Source: Maribacter dokdonensis DSW-8 | GTDB taxonomy: Bacteria > Bacteroidota > Bacteroidia > Flavobacteriales > Flavobacteriaceae | Direction of reading: 5' to 3' | Assembly: GCF_001447995.1 (NCBI RefSeq) | Contig: NZ_LDPE01000004.1 | Location: 1-64,000 of the forward strand | DNA: 64,000 nucleotides | Shown: positions 1-9,291 of the stretch, in pieces | Layout of the letters: every line of letters starts with the position of its first letter | Numbering within the stretch: position 1 is the first letter of the stretch | Translations under genes and position numbers: made by a program | Notes under the pieces: model-generated | Told to the model about the DNA's origin: nothing | What the model saw: the letters and a program-made list of their open reading frames with translations, nothing else | Database searches by the model: none

Positions 1-464
1 AATGGGGCGGTGGCGCTCAGTACCCTATCGAGGCGGATGCGCTCCGGGTGCAGGTGTACAGTGACGGCGGCACGGATCTCGTGAGTATCCATTTGCGCGG
101 CCGTGGTGGCGTTTCGGGGTATGTGGACGACAGTTCCACCGCCACGAAGGCGACGCTGGTACAGTACCTTCCGGTATCGTCCATATCCTCCAAAACGAGT
201 GAGAGCCCTGGCAACGGTATGGTCGTTTACCCGAACCCTGCCGTTGATGAAACATCGGTAAGTTTCGATTTCCCGACCACTGTAGGTACCATTCGGATAT
301 TCGATGTAACGGGTAGGTTGGTTCAGACCATCAAAGGTGGGCCGATCGACGATAGGGGTTTACCTATAAGTGTAAGGGATATGCCGGAGGGGGTGTATTT
401 TGTAAAAACAACCGATACAGCAGGTGTTGAGTTCCAACAGAAAATGTTGATCCAACGGCAATAG
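1..464 (+). CDS. C-terminal end of a secreted protein with a T9SS type A sorting domain (partial)
   Basis: The reading frame is open from the left window edge (first full codon at base 3) to the TAA at 462..464, so the start lies outside the window. The last ~75 residues form a typical Por secretion C-terminal sorting domain: the YPNP motif, a beta-rich middle with FDVTGRLV, then GVYFVK and a basic end. This domain sends proteins through the type IX secretion system to the cell surface or medium. The visible part upstream is Gly/Ser-rich and matches no family I can name; it could be the end of a large adhesin or a carbohydrate-active enzyme. Base composition is clearly richer in GC than all neighbours (the first 60 bases are about 65% G+C). 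A hairpin terminator follows directly. Confidence 0.85.
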   Translation, partial: WGGGAQYPIEADALRVQVYSDGGTDLVSIHLRGRGGVSGYVDDSSTATKATLVQYLPVSSISSKTSESPGNGMVVYPNPAVDETSVSFDFPTTVGTIRIFDVTGRLVQTIKGGPIDDRGLPISVRDMPEGVYFVKTTDTAGVEFQQKMLIQRQ

Positions 465-490
465 GATTTATCGACTAACCTAAAAACAAA

Positions 491-520
491 AAAAGGAGAC
501 CTGACAAGGTCTCCTTTTTT
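491..520. terminator. Bidirectional intrinsic terminator
   Basis: An 11-bp perfect stem (491..501 pairs with 508..518, loop 502..507) is flanked by an A-run on the left and a T-run on the right. It sits between two convergent genes, so it can end both the T9SS protein transcript and the minus-strand yebC transcript. Confidence 0.9.
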
Positions 521-541
521 ATTTATTATAAACGATAAATA

Positions 542-1252
542 TTATTCTTCCATTGAATGATATACATTCTGTACATCATCATCCTCTTCTAGTTTTTCTA
601 AGAGCTTTTCTACGTCTGCAGCTTCTTCCTCGTTTAACTTTTTAGTGACTTGTGGAATTCTTTCAAATCCAGATGATAAAATTTCTATATCACGGTTTTC
701 CAATTCTTTTTGTAAAGCTCCAAAGCTTTCGAAAGGTCCGTAGATTAGAATTCCATCGTCATCAACAAAGACTTCTTCTGCTCCAAAATCGATCAATTCC
801 AGTTCCAATTCCTCTGGGTCAATACCTTCTGCAGGTATTCTAAAATTACAAGTATGGTCGAACATAAATTCAACAGAGCCAGAAGTACCTAAGTTACCAT
901 TACATTTATTAAAATAACTTCTAACATTGGCAACCGTTCTTGTATTATTATCAGTTGCGGTTTCTACTAAAACAGCAATGCCGTGAGGTGCATACCCTTC
1001 AAAAAGAACTTCCTTATAGTCACCAAGACTTTTGTCACTAGCTCTTTTTATAGCGCGTTCAACATTGTCTTTAGGCATGTTGACAGATTTCGCGTTTTGT
1101 ATGACGGCTCTTAGTCTGGAATTGGAGTCTGGATCTGGTCCACCTTCTTTTACGGCCATTACAATGTCTTTACCTATACGAGTAAAGGCTTTTGACATTG
1201 CCGACCATCTTTTCATTTTACGTGCTTTTCTAAATTCAAAAGCTCTTCCCAT
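542..1252 (-). CDS. yebC: YebC/PmpR family regulator (TACO1-like)
   Basis: The 236-residue protein has the full YebC/TACO1 architecture: a basic N-terminus with KARKMKRWSAMSKAFTRI, then the KEGGPDPDSNSRLR motif near residues 36-49, MPKDNVERAIKRA, and an acidic C-terminus. Family members were described as DNA-binding regulators, and more recent work links them to translation of proline-rich stretches; which role applies here cannot be seen. The length is normal for the family and the start has a conserved MGRAFE beginning. A TACATTTG sequence reading towards the gene at 1269..1276 fits the Bacteroidota -7 box, but no TTG at -33 was seen. The gene is separated by 82 bp from phhB upstream and ends at a bidirectional terminator. 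Confidence 0.95.
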   Translation of the reverse strand: MGRAFEFRKARKMKRWSAMSKAFTRIGKDIVMAVKEGGPDPDSNSRLRAVIQNAKSVNMPKDNVERAIKRASDKSLGDYKEVLFEGYAPHGIAVLVETATDNNTRTVANVRSYFNKCNGNLGTSGSVEFMFDHTCNFRIPAEGIDPEELELELIDFGAEEVFVDDDGILIYGPFESFGALQKELENRDIEILSSGFERIPQVTKKLNEEEAADVEKLLEKLEEDDDVQNVYHSMEE

Positions 1253-1334
1253 GGTAAATTATTTTAAACAAATGTACAAAAACGGGTAATGTTCAGAAAT
1301 CATTGAAATGAATTTCTTTAGTGCACCGTTTTAA

Positions 1335-1634
1335 TTAAAATTCACTTTCTATAATATCTTCTATAGTTCTAGCTAAAACAAAATCTTTTTCCGTGACACC
1401 ATTGGCATCATGGGTGTTTAAGCGAATGTTCAATGTGTTATAAACATTGCTCCAATCTGGGTGATGGCCTTGAGCCTCACATTCAAAAGCAATACGTGTC
1501 ATCACTGAAAACGCTTCTTTAAAATTTTTAAATTCAAAGGTGGTTTCTATGGCTCCATCCACATACTCCCATCCGTCAAGTTGACCTAAATAGTCTGCTA
1601 TTTGTTGATCTGTAAATTTTTCCATTTCTTTCAT
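1335..1634 (-). CDS. phhB: 4a-hydroxytetrahydrobiopterin dehydratase (pterin-4-alpha-carbinolamine dehydratase)
   Basis: A 99-residue protein of the PCD/DCoH family. The hallmark segment, a His-His-Pro-Asp-Trp run at about residues 57-61 (CEAQGHHPDWSNVYN), followed by LNTHDANGVTEKD, is complete. The enzyme dehydrates the carbinolamine formed by aromatic amino acid hydroxylases and so recycles the pterin cofactor in the cytosol; in bacteria without such hydroxylases it may serve molybdopterin metabolism. It starts 8 bp after the SDR gene and is probably co-transcribed with it. An internal Met four codons into the frame is an alternative start. Confidence 0.93.
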   Translation of the reverse strand: MKEMEKFTDQQIADYLGQLDGWEYVDGAIETTFEFKNFKEAFSVMTRIAFECEAQGHHPDWSNVYNTLNIRLNTHDANGVTEKDFVLARTIEDIIESEF

Positions 1635-1642
1635 AATTGTTT

Positions 1643-2470
1643 TTAATTTAAAACATGATGGTCAATAATATCTTGAAAAGTAAATTGTAAATTTTTGGGT
1701 AACTTATTTGTTTTTGGAAGTACGGCTAAATATCTATCCTCATTGGTAGTATAAACTCTTTTAATTATAGGGTTAAAATTGCCTACGCGTTCTAATATTT
1801 CTTTTATAAAATCTTCATGATGGGTAAGGTCATTACTGCCTAAGTGATAAATACCCGTTTTATTTCTATTAATAAGGTAGTGAATTTGTTGAGTAAGCTT
1901 ATCATCATTCGTCACATTTAATATCAAATTAGGAAAAACTTCTACCGATTCATTTTCTATAATAGATTTTTTCATTGCCTTGATTCTTGGCGATGCGTTA
2001 CCAAAAACCATAGGGACCCGTAGAATTGCCATTTTTTCTTTTGGCAATCTAAGAAGCATATTTTCAATCTTTATTTTTAGTCTGCCATATACACTCTCAG
2101 ATAATGTTTTGTCCATTTCATAAGAAGGGTATTTACTGTAGGCGTCAAATACATTCGCAGATGAAATAAAATAGAGCTTACACTTTTCTTCAGCGACATA
2201 CTTGACCATATGGTCATGGGCAATAACCAAGGCAGCAAAATTTCCTCTCAAGGCAGAAATTATAATTTGAGGCTTTATCTCTTCTAAAACTTCAACAATA
2301 TCATCTTCTTCAACATTGTATTGAACAAATTGTTTGTTAGATGAATATGAATTTGCCGCATGACAATAAGTGCCATAAGTATCGAAGTAATTACAAAGTT
2401 CTTTGTATATAGCATTACCTATGAAGCCACTTGCGCCAATAATCAGTATTTTCTTTGTATCTATTTTCAA
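1643..2470 (-). CDS. NAD(P)-dependent SDR / RmlD-like sugar nucleotide oxidoreductase
   Basis: 275 residues beginning with a beta strand and the nucleotide-binding motif GASGFIGNAIY (residues 12-22), which is the extended SDR (NAD-dependent epimerase/dehydratase) Rossmann fold. A Ser-Ser-Ala-Asn-Val-Phe stretch and a later Tyr-Gly-Arg-Leu-Lys (YxxxK) supply the usual catalytic Ser/Tyr/Lys. The substrate is unknown; RmlD-type dTDP-sugar reductases and atypical epimerases are the closest class. The ATG overlaps the stop of glsA by 4 bp (ATGA), so the pair is translationally coupled, but glutaminase gives no clear hint of function. Confidence 0.8.
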   Translation of the reverse strand: MKIDTKKILIIGASGFIGNAIYKELCNYFDTYGTYCHAANSYSSNKQFVQYNVEEDDIVEVLEEIKPQIIISALRGNFAALVIAHDHMVKYVAEEKCKLYFISSANVFDAYSKYPSYEMDKTLSESVYGRLKIKIENMLLRLPKEKMAILRVPMVFGNASPRIKAMKKSIIENESVEVFPNLILNVTNDDKLTQQIHYLINRNKTGIYHLGSNDLTHHEDFIKEILERVGNFNPIIKRVYTTNEDRYLAVLPKTNKLPKNLQFTFQDIIDHHVLN

Positions 2471-3381
2471 AAAATGGAAAGTTCTGTTTCTGTAGTCAAT
2501 TTTTCCAGCGCAAGCATACCTAATTTTGAATTCCCTTTAGGGTTTAGTCCCGGAGACCAAGTTGCTACGCAAAATTTGTTCGGTAGTAAGGCTACGATAC
2601 CGCCACCAACACCACTTTTACCTGGTAGCCCAACTTCAAATGCAAATTCACCGGCTTCATCATAAAAGCCACATGTAAGCATTATGGCATTAATACGTTT
2701 TACCTGAGATAAGGTTAAAAATGTTTTGTTTCTTCTGCATTTGCCATGATTCATGAATACATAAAAAACATGAGTTAGTTGTTCGCAATTCATGGCAAGG
2801 GAGCATTGATGAAAATAGAAGTCTAAAACAGCATCAACATCATTATTTAAATTTTTATATGACTTCAAAAGATTGGCGGCCGCAAAATTCCGGAATCCTG
2901 TTTTCTTTTCGGAAAGTGCCACGGTTTCATCATAATCTATGGTGTCGTCATTTGCAATTTGGCGTACGAAGGATAAAAAATCATCTTTAGGGTTCTTCAA
3001 TTGAGAAACTAGAATATCTGCAATAACGATTGCCCCAGGATTTATTAATGGATTTCTGGGGATACCATTTTCCAATTCCAATAGGGACAAATGATTGAAC
3101 GGATCGCCAGAAGGTTCAACATCTACACGTTTCCAAACATCTTCCCCAATAAGGCCTAAAGCCATTGAGAGTGTTAAAACTTTAGAAATACTCTGTATGG
3201 AAAAAAGTTCATTTGAATCTCCTGCAGAAAAATTATTTTGATGATTGTCAATTAGATGTATGCCAAAATTGTTAACATCAACTTTTGCCAATTCCGGTAT
3301 GTAATCTGCAATTTTTCCTCTTTCCTTTTCTTTGGATGCGGTTTCATTAATTGCATTTAGAACACTTTGGTAATCTATCAT
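2467..3381 (-). CDS. glsA: Glutaminase (serine-dependent beta-lactamase-like family)
   Basis: 304 residues, the usual size of bacterial glutaminase A. Family landmarks are present: the catalytic Ser-x-x-Lys in FSIQSISKVLTL, the EPSGDPFNHL segment, the NPLINPGAI block and the GLPGKSGVGGGI block near the C-terminus. The enzyme hydrolyses L-glutamine to glutamate and ammonia in the cytosol. It overlaps gcvT by 4 bp upstream and the SDR gene by 4 bp downstream, so gcvT-glsA-SDR-phhB behave as a tight operon. The link to the glycine cleavage gene may be nitrogen metabolism, an inference from position only. Confidence 0.95.
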   Translation of the reverse strand: MIDYQSVLNAINETASKEKERGKIADYIPELAKVDVNNFGIHLIDNHQNNFSAGDSNELFSIQSISKVLTLSMALGLIGEDVWKRVDVEPSGDPFNHLSLLELENGIPRNPLINPGAIVIADILVSQLKNPKDDFLSFVRQIANDDTIDYDETVALSEKKTGFRNFAAANLLKSYKNLNNDVDAVLDFYFHQCSLAMNCEQLTHVFYVFMNHGKCRRNKTFLTLSQVKRINAIMLTCGFYDEAGEFAFEVGLPGKSGVGGGIVALLPNKFCVATWSPGLNPKGNSKLGMLALEKLTTETELSIF

Positions 3382-4466
3382 TTACTTTTGTAAAATGGTA
3401 ATTTAACTATCGTGGCAGGTATTGCATTTTTTCTGATCTGTATGTTGATTTTACTGCCAATTTCGGAGAAAATAGGCGGTACATAGCCTAATCCAATTCC
3501 AGTTCCCATTGAAGGTGACATAGTGCCAGAGGTGACTTCACCTATGGTTTTACCGTTACCGTCAACAATGTCATAGCCTTGTCTGGGTATGCCACGTTCA
3601 TCTAATTCAAATGCGACTAATTTACGTTCAGGACCCTGTTGTTTCTCTTTTTGCAAAGCTTCAGAATTAACAAAGTCTTTCGTGAATTTGGTTATCCAGC
3701 CCAAACCAGCCTCAAAAGGAGAGGTAGTGTCGTTAATATCATTTCCATATAGACAATATCCCATTTCTAATCTTAAGGTATCTCTTGCGGCCAAGCCAAT
3801 TGGTTTTATTCCAAAATTGGCCCCAGCTTCAAAAACTTTGTCCCAAATTTGTTTTACTTCTTCATTTTTACAGTAAATTTCAAATCCGCCAGAACCTGTA
3901 TAGCCCGTTGCAGATATGATTACATTTTCTATTCCAGCAAAATCGGATACTTCAAAATGATAAAATTTAATATCGGATAAATTCACGGAGGTTAGGGACT
4001 GCATTGCCTCTACGGCTTTTGGACCCTGTATGGCCAAAAGCGAATAACCTTCAGATATGTCTCTCATATCTGCCTTAAATTCTGCATTATAAGAGGAAAT
4101 ATGCATCCAATCTTTTTCAATATTGGATGCATTTACGACTAAAAGATATTGTTCTTCTTTTATGCGATATACAATAAGGTCGTCAACAATACCGCCATTT
4201 TCATTTGGTAAGCAGCTATATTGAGCTCTGCCTATGGTTAACTTAGATGCATCATTTGAAGTTACTTTTTGTATTAAATCTAAGGCAGTAGGACCAGAGA
4301 TTAAAAATTCGCCCATATGTGATACATCGAAAACCCCAACACCGTTACGAACAGTTTCATGTTCAGCATTTACACCTTCGTAAGAAACAGGCATGTTGTA
4401 ACCGGCAAAAGGAACCATTTTGGCACCAAGAGATTCATGAGTTGAAGTAAGCGCAGTATTTTTCAT
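3378..4466 (-). CDS. gcvT: Glycine cleavage system aminomethyltransferase (T protein)
   Basis: 362 residues, matching GcvT length. Recognisable blocks are MVPFAGYNMPVSYEG near the N-terminus, VFDVSHMGEF, ATGYTGSGGFEIY, and the C-terminal barrel block VTSGTMSPSMGTGIGLGYV. The protein takes the aminomethyl group from lipoylated H protein and forms methylene-tetrahydrofolate plus ammonia. The other glycine cleavage genes are not in this window, as is common in Bacteroidota. A consensus promoter lies at 4488..4516, about 20 bp upstream, so this is the head of the gcvT-glsA-SDR-phhB transcript rather than a continuation of the thr operon. Confidence 0.96.
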   Translation of the reverse strand: MKNTALTSTHESLGAKMVPFAGYNMPVSYEGVNAEHETVRNGVGVFDVSHMGEFLISGPTALDLIQKVTSNDASKLTIGRAQYSCLPNENGGIVDDLIVYRIKEEQYLLVVNASNIEKDWMHISSYNAEFKADMRDISEGYSLLAIQGPKAVEAMQSLTSVNLSDIKFYHFEVSDFAGIENVIISATGYTGSGGFEIYCKNEEVKQIWDKVFEAGANFGIKPIGLAARDTLRLEMGYCLYGNDINDTTSPFEAGLGWITKFTKDFVNSEALQKEKQQGPERKLVAFELDERGIPRQGYDIVDGNGKTIGEVTSGTMSPSMGTGIGLGYVPPIFSEIGSKINIQIRKNAIPATIVKLPFYKSK

Positions 4467-4487
4467 CTTCTATATATATTGACGATG

Positions 4488-4516
4488 CAAATTTATCGAA
4501 AATAAATAGAAGCCAA
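4488..4516 (-). promoter_or_regulatory. Promoter of gcvT
   Basis: On the minus strand a TTG (4514..4516) is followed after 18 bp by TAAATTTG (4488..4495), a full match to the Bacteroidota primary sigma factor pattern TTG-N17..23-TAnnTTTG. The expected transcript start near 4481 leaves a leader of about 15 bases before the gcvT ATG. Confidence 0.6.
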
Positions 4517-4562
4517 TGTGGCTGACCAGGGAATTGAGAAAATAATATAACCTTGAAATTTT

Positions 4563-5858
4563 CTAAGTGCTTAAAAGAAAACTTTTAAGTTCCTCATAAC
4601 TAGCAATTTTAATGGATGCCTTGGTTTTATTCATTACTTTTTTAATTTGTGCAGGAATCTCCAGCTTTTCATCAAGGGTTTCCTCAACAATATCTAAAAA
4701 CTTGACCGGGTGAGCGGTTTCTAAGAAAATGCCATAAGTATTAGGATGTAGCTCTTGATATTTTTTTAGTCCTAAATAACCTACGGCACCATGTGGGTCG
4801 GCAACATAACCATTGATATCATTAATCTCTTTTAAGGCTTTCTTTGTTTCGTTATCTGTAAAAGAGTAGGCAGAAAGATTGTCCTTTAGCAAATCAAAAT
4901 TATCCTGAAACAAGTGTCTAATTCTAATGAAGTTACTTGGGTCTCCAACGTCCATAGCATTAGAGATAGTAGCTGTAGACGGCTTTGGTGAATATTCTTT
5001 GGTTTGCATAAATTGGGGCACGGTATCATTTACATTTGTAGCTGCGATAAAGTGTTTTACCGGCATGCCTAAACGTTGTGCCATTAGCCCTGCACAGATA
5101 TTCCCGAAATTGCCGGAAGGGACTGAGAATATGATTTCCTTACCTTGGGATTTAGCTTGTTTGTAGGCAAAAAGAAAATAGAACAACTGCGGTAACCAAC
5201 GTGCAACATTAATGGAGTTAGCAGAAGTTAATTTCATGTTGTCAAGGAGTTCCTTATCCAAAAATGCATTTTTTACCATAGCCTGGCAATCATCGAACAT
5301 ACCGTCTACCTCTAGTGCCGTAATATTTTGTCCTAAAGTAGTCAGTTGTCTTTCTTGAATGTCACTTACTTTACCGCTTGGGTACAGTATAACAACTTTT
5401 ACACCATCTACGCCTAGAAAACCATTAGCAACTGCGCCACCGGTATCGCCCGATGTAGCTACAAGTACGGTTACTTCATTTTTTGATGCTCTAGAAAAAT
5501 ATCCTAGGCACTGTGCCATAAAACGAGCGCCAACATCTTTAAAAGCCATGGTTGGACCATGAAAAAGTTCTAATGTACCAATGTTGGAAGTAATGTCAAT
5601 AACCGGAAAATCGAAGTCTAGCACCTCTTTTAGTATATCCTTCAATACATTATCTGTTATAACTTCTGTTACAAATTGACGAATAGCCGTAAAAGCGATT
5701 TCCTCATTGGTAAGATTTTCAATATGCTCAAAAAACGAAGCTGGTAGAGGAGTTATTTCTTCTGGAAAATATAAGCCTTTATCTGGTGCAATACCATTGA
5801 CAACGGCGGTATCAAAAGAAACTTTGGGTGCAGTATTGTTTAAACTATAGAATTTCAA
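4563..5858 (-). CDS. thrC: Threonine synthase
   Basis: 431 residues, the long PLP fold-type II threonine synthase. The PLP lysine lies in GPTMAFKDVGARFM (around residue 108), with ATSGDTGGAVANGF and SVPSGNFGNICAG as phosphate and cofactor binding segments. The enzyme converts O-phosphohomoserine to threonine. It is the last gene of thrA-thrB-thrC, 41 bp after thrB. The 96 bp downstream, before gcvT, contain the gcvT promoter; no strong terminator hairpin was seen there. Confidence 0.97.
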   Translation of the reverse strand: MKFYSLNNTAPKVSFDTAVVNGIAPDKGLYFPEEITPLPASFFEHIENLTNEEIAFTAIRQFVTEVITDNVLKDILKEVLDFDFPVIDITSNIGTLELFHGPTMAFKDVGARFMAQCLGYFSRASKNEVTVLVATSGDTGGAVANGFLGVDGVKVVILYPSGKVSDIQERQLTTLGQNITALEVDGMFDDCQAMVKNAFLDKELLDNMKLTSANSINVARWLPQLFYFLFAYKQAKSQGKEIIFSVPSGNFGNICAGLMAQRLGMPVKHFIAATNVNDTVPQFMQTKEYSPKPSTATISNAMDVGDPSNFIRIRHLFQDNFDLLKDNLSAYSFTDNETKKALKEINDINGYVADPHGAVGYLGLKKYQELHPNTYGIFLETAHPVKFLDIVEETLDEKLEIPAQIKKVMNKTKASIKIASYEELKSFLLST

Positions 5859-5899
5859 GATGAGTATGTTTAATGGTTAGTAGTAAACTACTTTTTTAT

Positions 5900-6826
5900 T
5901 TATAAAATTTTTACGCCTTCGGTGTTTATTTTAGAGACATGAATTTCGTAGTCTATTCCAATTTTATCATAGACTTTTTTCATGGACTCACCTACTTTTA
6001 AAGCGGTATCTTTTCCTTTGCTGAATGCAAAAATAGAAGGTCCTGATCCAGATATACCAGATCCTAATGCTCCGGCTTCCAAAGAAACCTTTTTAACTTC
6101 GTCAAACCCCGGAATTAAAATAGAACGTATTGGTTCAACAATATGATCTTCTAGGGAACGGCCGATTAAATCATAATCTTTTTTGAAAAGTCCGGCTACT
6201 AATCCACCTACATTTCCCCATTGTTTAATTCCTGTTTCCATAGAGATAGTTGTTTTCAAAATCTTTCTGGAATCTGAAGTTTTTATTTCTATCTGCGGAT
6301 GAATTATGGTCAAATATAATTCAGTTGGAGCCGGTATATCAATGATATCTAGCGGACTATAGCTGCGTACTAAAGTGAAACCGCCAAATAGGGCAGGAGC
6401 CACATTGTCTGCGTGGGCTACATCACTTGCCAAACGTTCACCTTCCATGGCAAATTTTACCAATTCAGTTTTGCTAAAGGGGTTGCCCAATAAGTGGTTC
6501 ATGGCCCAAACAGCACCTGCAGAACTAGCAGCGCTACTACCTATACCACTGCCAGGTTTTATTTTTTTGTCTATTTCGATTTCAAATCCGCCGTCATAAT
6601 CAGAGGCTAATAGAAATGCGTTACCAGCAACTCCTGCCACATTGTTCAATGTCTCTTTTGGTAAATCTTGTCCGGTAAGTTTTGTTATTTTAATACCTTT
6701 TTGAGGCACTTTTCTAACCACCATTTCATCACCGACCGAGTCTAGGGCGACACCAAGCACATCAAATCCGCATGAAACGTTGGCAACTGTTGCAGGGCAA
6801 AATACTTTAATTTCGTTTGTAGCCAT
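5900..6826 (-). CDS. thrB: Homoserine kinase (GHMP family)
   Basis: 308 residues with the GHMP kinase ATP-binding motif KPGSGIGSSAASSAGAV at about residues 90-106, an N-terminal FCPATVANVSCGFD substrate motif and a C-terminal GALGSGISGSGPSIFAF motif. It phosphorylates homoserine at the expense of ATP, the step between the two ThrA activities and ThrC. It lies 23 bp after thrA and 41 bp before thrC, and should share the leader-controlled transcript. Confidence 0.97.
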   Translation of the reverse strand: MATNEIKVFCPATVANVSCGFDVLGVALDSVGDEMVVRKVPQKGIKITKLTGQDLPKETLNNVAGVAGNAFLLASDYDGGFEIEIDKKIKPGSGIGSSAASSAGAVWAMNHLLGNPFSKTELVKFAMEGERLASDVAHADNVAPALFGGFTLVRSYSPLDIIDIPAPTELYLTIIHPQIEIKTSDSRKILKTTISMETGIKQWGNVGGLVAGLFKKDYDLIGRSLEDHIVEPIRSILIPGFDEVKKVSLEAGALGSGISGSGPSIFAFSKGKDTALKVGESMKKVYDKIGIDYEIHVSKINTEGVKIL

Positions 6827-6849
6827 AATGAAAGTTATAGTTATGAAAT

Positions 6850-9291
6850 TTAGAAATTACCTATTCGTATAATATCGGCGAATATTCCCGAGGCCGTTAC
6901 AGCAGCGCCCGCACCCGCACCTTTAATTATCATTGGCTGGTTAGGGTATCTTTCAGTGTAGAAAAGAACAATGTTATCACTACCTTCTAAATTATAGAAA
7001 TCATGACCTTTAGGTATTTCCTGTAATCCTACACTTGCTTTTCCATCATCGAACTGGGCCACATACTTAAGCTTGCTATCGGATTTTTTTGCACTTGAAA
7101 ACAAAGACTGAAAATGTGGCTCATGCTTAATTAAAGAGGCAAAAAAGTCTTCATTGTTGTCAGTATTTAAACTTTCTTCGGGTAAAAACGGATTGTTTTT
7201 TATATCGCTAATTTCTAGTTGATTACCACTTTCGCGCGCTAAAATCAAAATTTTGCGCATGACATCAACACCACTTAAATCAATTTTTGGATCAGGTTCT
7301 GTGTAACCCTCTTCCTGAGCCTGTTTCACCACATCATGAAAAGTAGTTTGATCATTGAAATTATTGAAAACAAAGTTTAAACTACCAGAAAGAACAGCTT
7401 GTATTTTCAATATTTTATCACCAGAAGCAATCAAATGTTTAAGAGTATCGATTATTGGTAAACCGGCACCAACATTGGTTTCAAATAAAAACGGAGCGTT
7501 ATATGTTCTGGCTAAGGATTTTAAATGTGAATAGTTCTCAAATTCAGATGAACATGCAATTTTATTACATGTAACTACAGATATGCTATTGCCCAGATAT
7601 TCACTGTAGGTTTTTGATACTTCTTCACTGGCTGTGTTATCTACGAAAATACTATTTCGGTAGTTTAGACTATTTACTAAGGCTAAGAATTTGACTTTAT
7701 CCGCTTTTTCTCCATTCGCAAGTTTGGTAGCCCAATCATTTAGGTCAATTCCTTTTTCATCAAAAAGCATTGTTCTAGAGTTGGACATTCCAATAACCCT
7801 AATGTTCAATTTTAAATTCTCTTTTAGGAATTTACGTTGCTCTCTAATTTGCTCTAAAAATTTAGCTCCAACATTACCAACACCCATTACAAATAGGTTC
7901 AATTGTTTAATGTTTTCTTCAAAAAACTCCTCGTGCAAAGCGTTTAATGCCTTTTTGACATCTTTTTCGTCAATAATGCAAGAAATATTCCTTTCAGAGG
8001 CACCTTGGGCAATTACTCTAATATTTACATTGTTTTTACCTAAAGTACTGAACATTTTACCGCTTAGACCTTGGTGACTTTTCATGTTATCACCCACTAA
8101 GGCAACAATGGCTAAATCACTTTCAGGAATAACCGTTTTAATGCGTCCCCTTTCAATTTCGTATTCAAAAGCTTCGTTTACGATACTAATTGCCTTTTCT
8201 ACATCATTGGCAGATATACCTACACAAATAGAATGTTCAGAAGATGCTTGTGTAATTAAAACAACACTTATATCAGCTTGAGAAAGTACTTCGAAAAAAC
8301 GTTTGGATATTCCTGGTATACCTACCATACCTGGACCTTCTAAAGATAATAGGGCAATGTTGCCAATATGGCTAATACCGCGTACCGTTTTACCTTTTTC
8401 GTTTTTAGATTTGGTTATTAAAGTTCCTTTTTCCTCTGGGCTAAAAGTGTTTTTTATAACTATGGATATTCCTTTAGATAGAACGGGCTGTATTGTTGGA
8501 GGATAAAGTACTTTTGCTCCAAAATGCGATAGTTCCATTGCTTCTTCATAAGAAATATGCGGAATGGCCTTCGCTTGTTTTACCATTTTTGGGTTAGCTG
8601 TGTACATACCACTCACATCTGTCCATATTTCCAATATATCGGCATCTACCGCAGCAGCATAAATAGCAGCGGTATAATCTGAACCACCACGGCCTAACGT
8701 AGTAGATATGCCTTCTTCTGATGTGGCTATAAAACCTGGGCAAACTGAAACCTGTTTTTTTGAAGAATTAAAAAATTCCTCGCAATTAGCGTTGGTTTTG
8801 GTGAAATTCACCACATTTTTACCGTTTAGTTTATGTGTGATTATTAATTCTCTACTATCCTTAAAAACGGCATCAAGCTTTTCATTAATTAGATATTCAC
8901 TAATGATATATGAAGAAAGAAGTTCACCGTAACTTACTATTTTGTCAGATAATTTAGGTGTTATTTCTCCAATAAAGTAAGCGCCCTCAAGTAGTGTTTC
9001 AAGCACATTGAATTCGCTTTTTACTTTGCTAAGCACCTTACTTTGAGTAGTAACGGGAATTAACTCTTTAACCGTAGCTAAATGTCTTTCTTCTAATGTA
9101 TGTAGTATTTCTTTGTATTTCTGATCTTGTGCAGATGCCAAAGAACCGGCTTGCAATAATAAATCTGTTACTCCTCCAAAAGCTGAAACAACCAAAATTA
9201 TAGGGTCGTTATATTTAGAGATTATATTTTTAATTTTAACTATATTTTCAGGCTTGGCTACAGATGAACCACCGAATTTTAGAACTTTCAT
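6850..9291 (-). CDS. thrA: Bifunctional aspartate kinase / homoserine dehydrogenase I
   Basis: 813 residues. The N-terminal half is aspartokinase (MKVLKFGGSSVAKPENI, then TLGRGGSDYTAA around residue 200), followed by ACT regulatory segments (about residues 310-460) and a C-terminal homoserine dehydrogenase with the Rossmann motif VMGVGNVGAKFLEQI near residue 468 and a late EEGYTEPDPKIDLSGVDVMRK catalytic block. It catalyses the first and third steps from aspartate to threonine, methionine and isoleucine and is typically inhibited by threonine through the ACT region. It is preceded by a Thr-rich leader ORF (9361..9453), which suggests attenuation of the whole thrABC operon. Confidence 0.97.
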   Translation of the reverse strand: MKVLKFGGSSVAKPENIVKIKNIISKYNDPIILVVSAFGGVTDLLLQAGSLASAQDQKYKEILHTLEERHLATVKELIPVTTQSKVLSKVKSEFNVLETLLEGAYFIGEITPKLSDKIVSYGELLSSYIISEYLINEKLDAVFKDSRELIITHKLNGKNVVNFTKTNANCEEFFNSSKKQVSVCPGFIATSEEGISTTLGRGGSDYTAAIYAAAVDADILEIWTDVSGMYTANPKMVKQAKAIPHISYEEAMELSHFGAKVLYPPTIQPVLSKGISIVIKNTFSPEEKGTLITKSKNEKGKTVRGISHIGNIALLSLEGPGMVGIPGISKRFFEVLSQADISVVLITQASSEHSICVGISANDVEKAISIVNEAFEYEIERGRIKTVIPESDLAIVALVGDNMKSHQGLSGKMFSTLGKNNVNIRVIAQGASERNISCIIDEKDVKKALNALHEEFFEENIKQLNLFVMGVGNVGAKFLEQIREQRKFLKENLKLNIRVIGMSNSRTMLFDEKGIDLNDWATKLANGEKADKVKFLALVNSLNYRNSIFVDNTASEEVSKTYSEYLGNSISVVTCNKIACSSEFENYSHLKSLARTYNAPFLFETNVGAGLPIIDTLKHLIASGDKILKIQAVLSGSLNFVFNNFNDQTTFHDVVKQAQEEGYTEPDPKIDLSGVDVMRKILILARESGNQLEISDIKNNPFLPEESLNTDNNEDFFASLIKHEPHFQSLFSSAKKSDSKLKYVAQFDDGKASVGLQEIPKGHDFYNLEGSDNIVLFYTERYPNQPMIIKGAGAGAAVTASGIFADIIRIGNF

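Noticed and set aside
32..255. Minus-strand ORFs opposite the T9SS protein end
   Set aside because: They are shadows of the GC-rich plus-strand frame; the plus frame has the sorting domain and a terminator.
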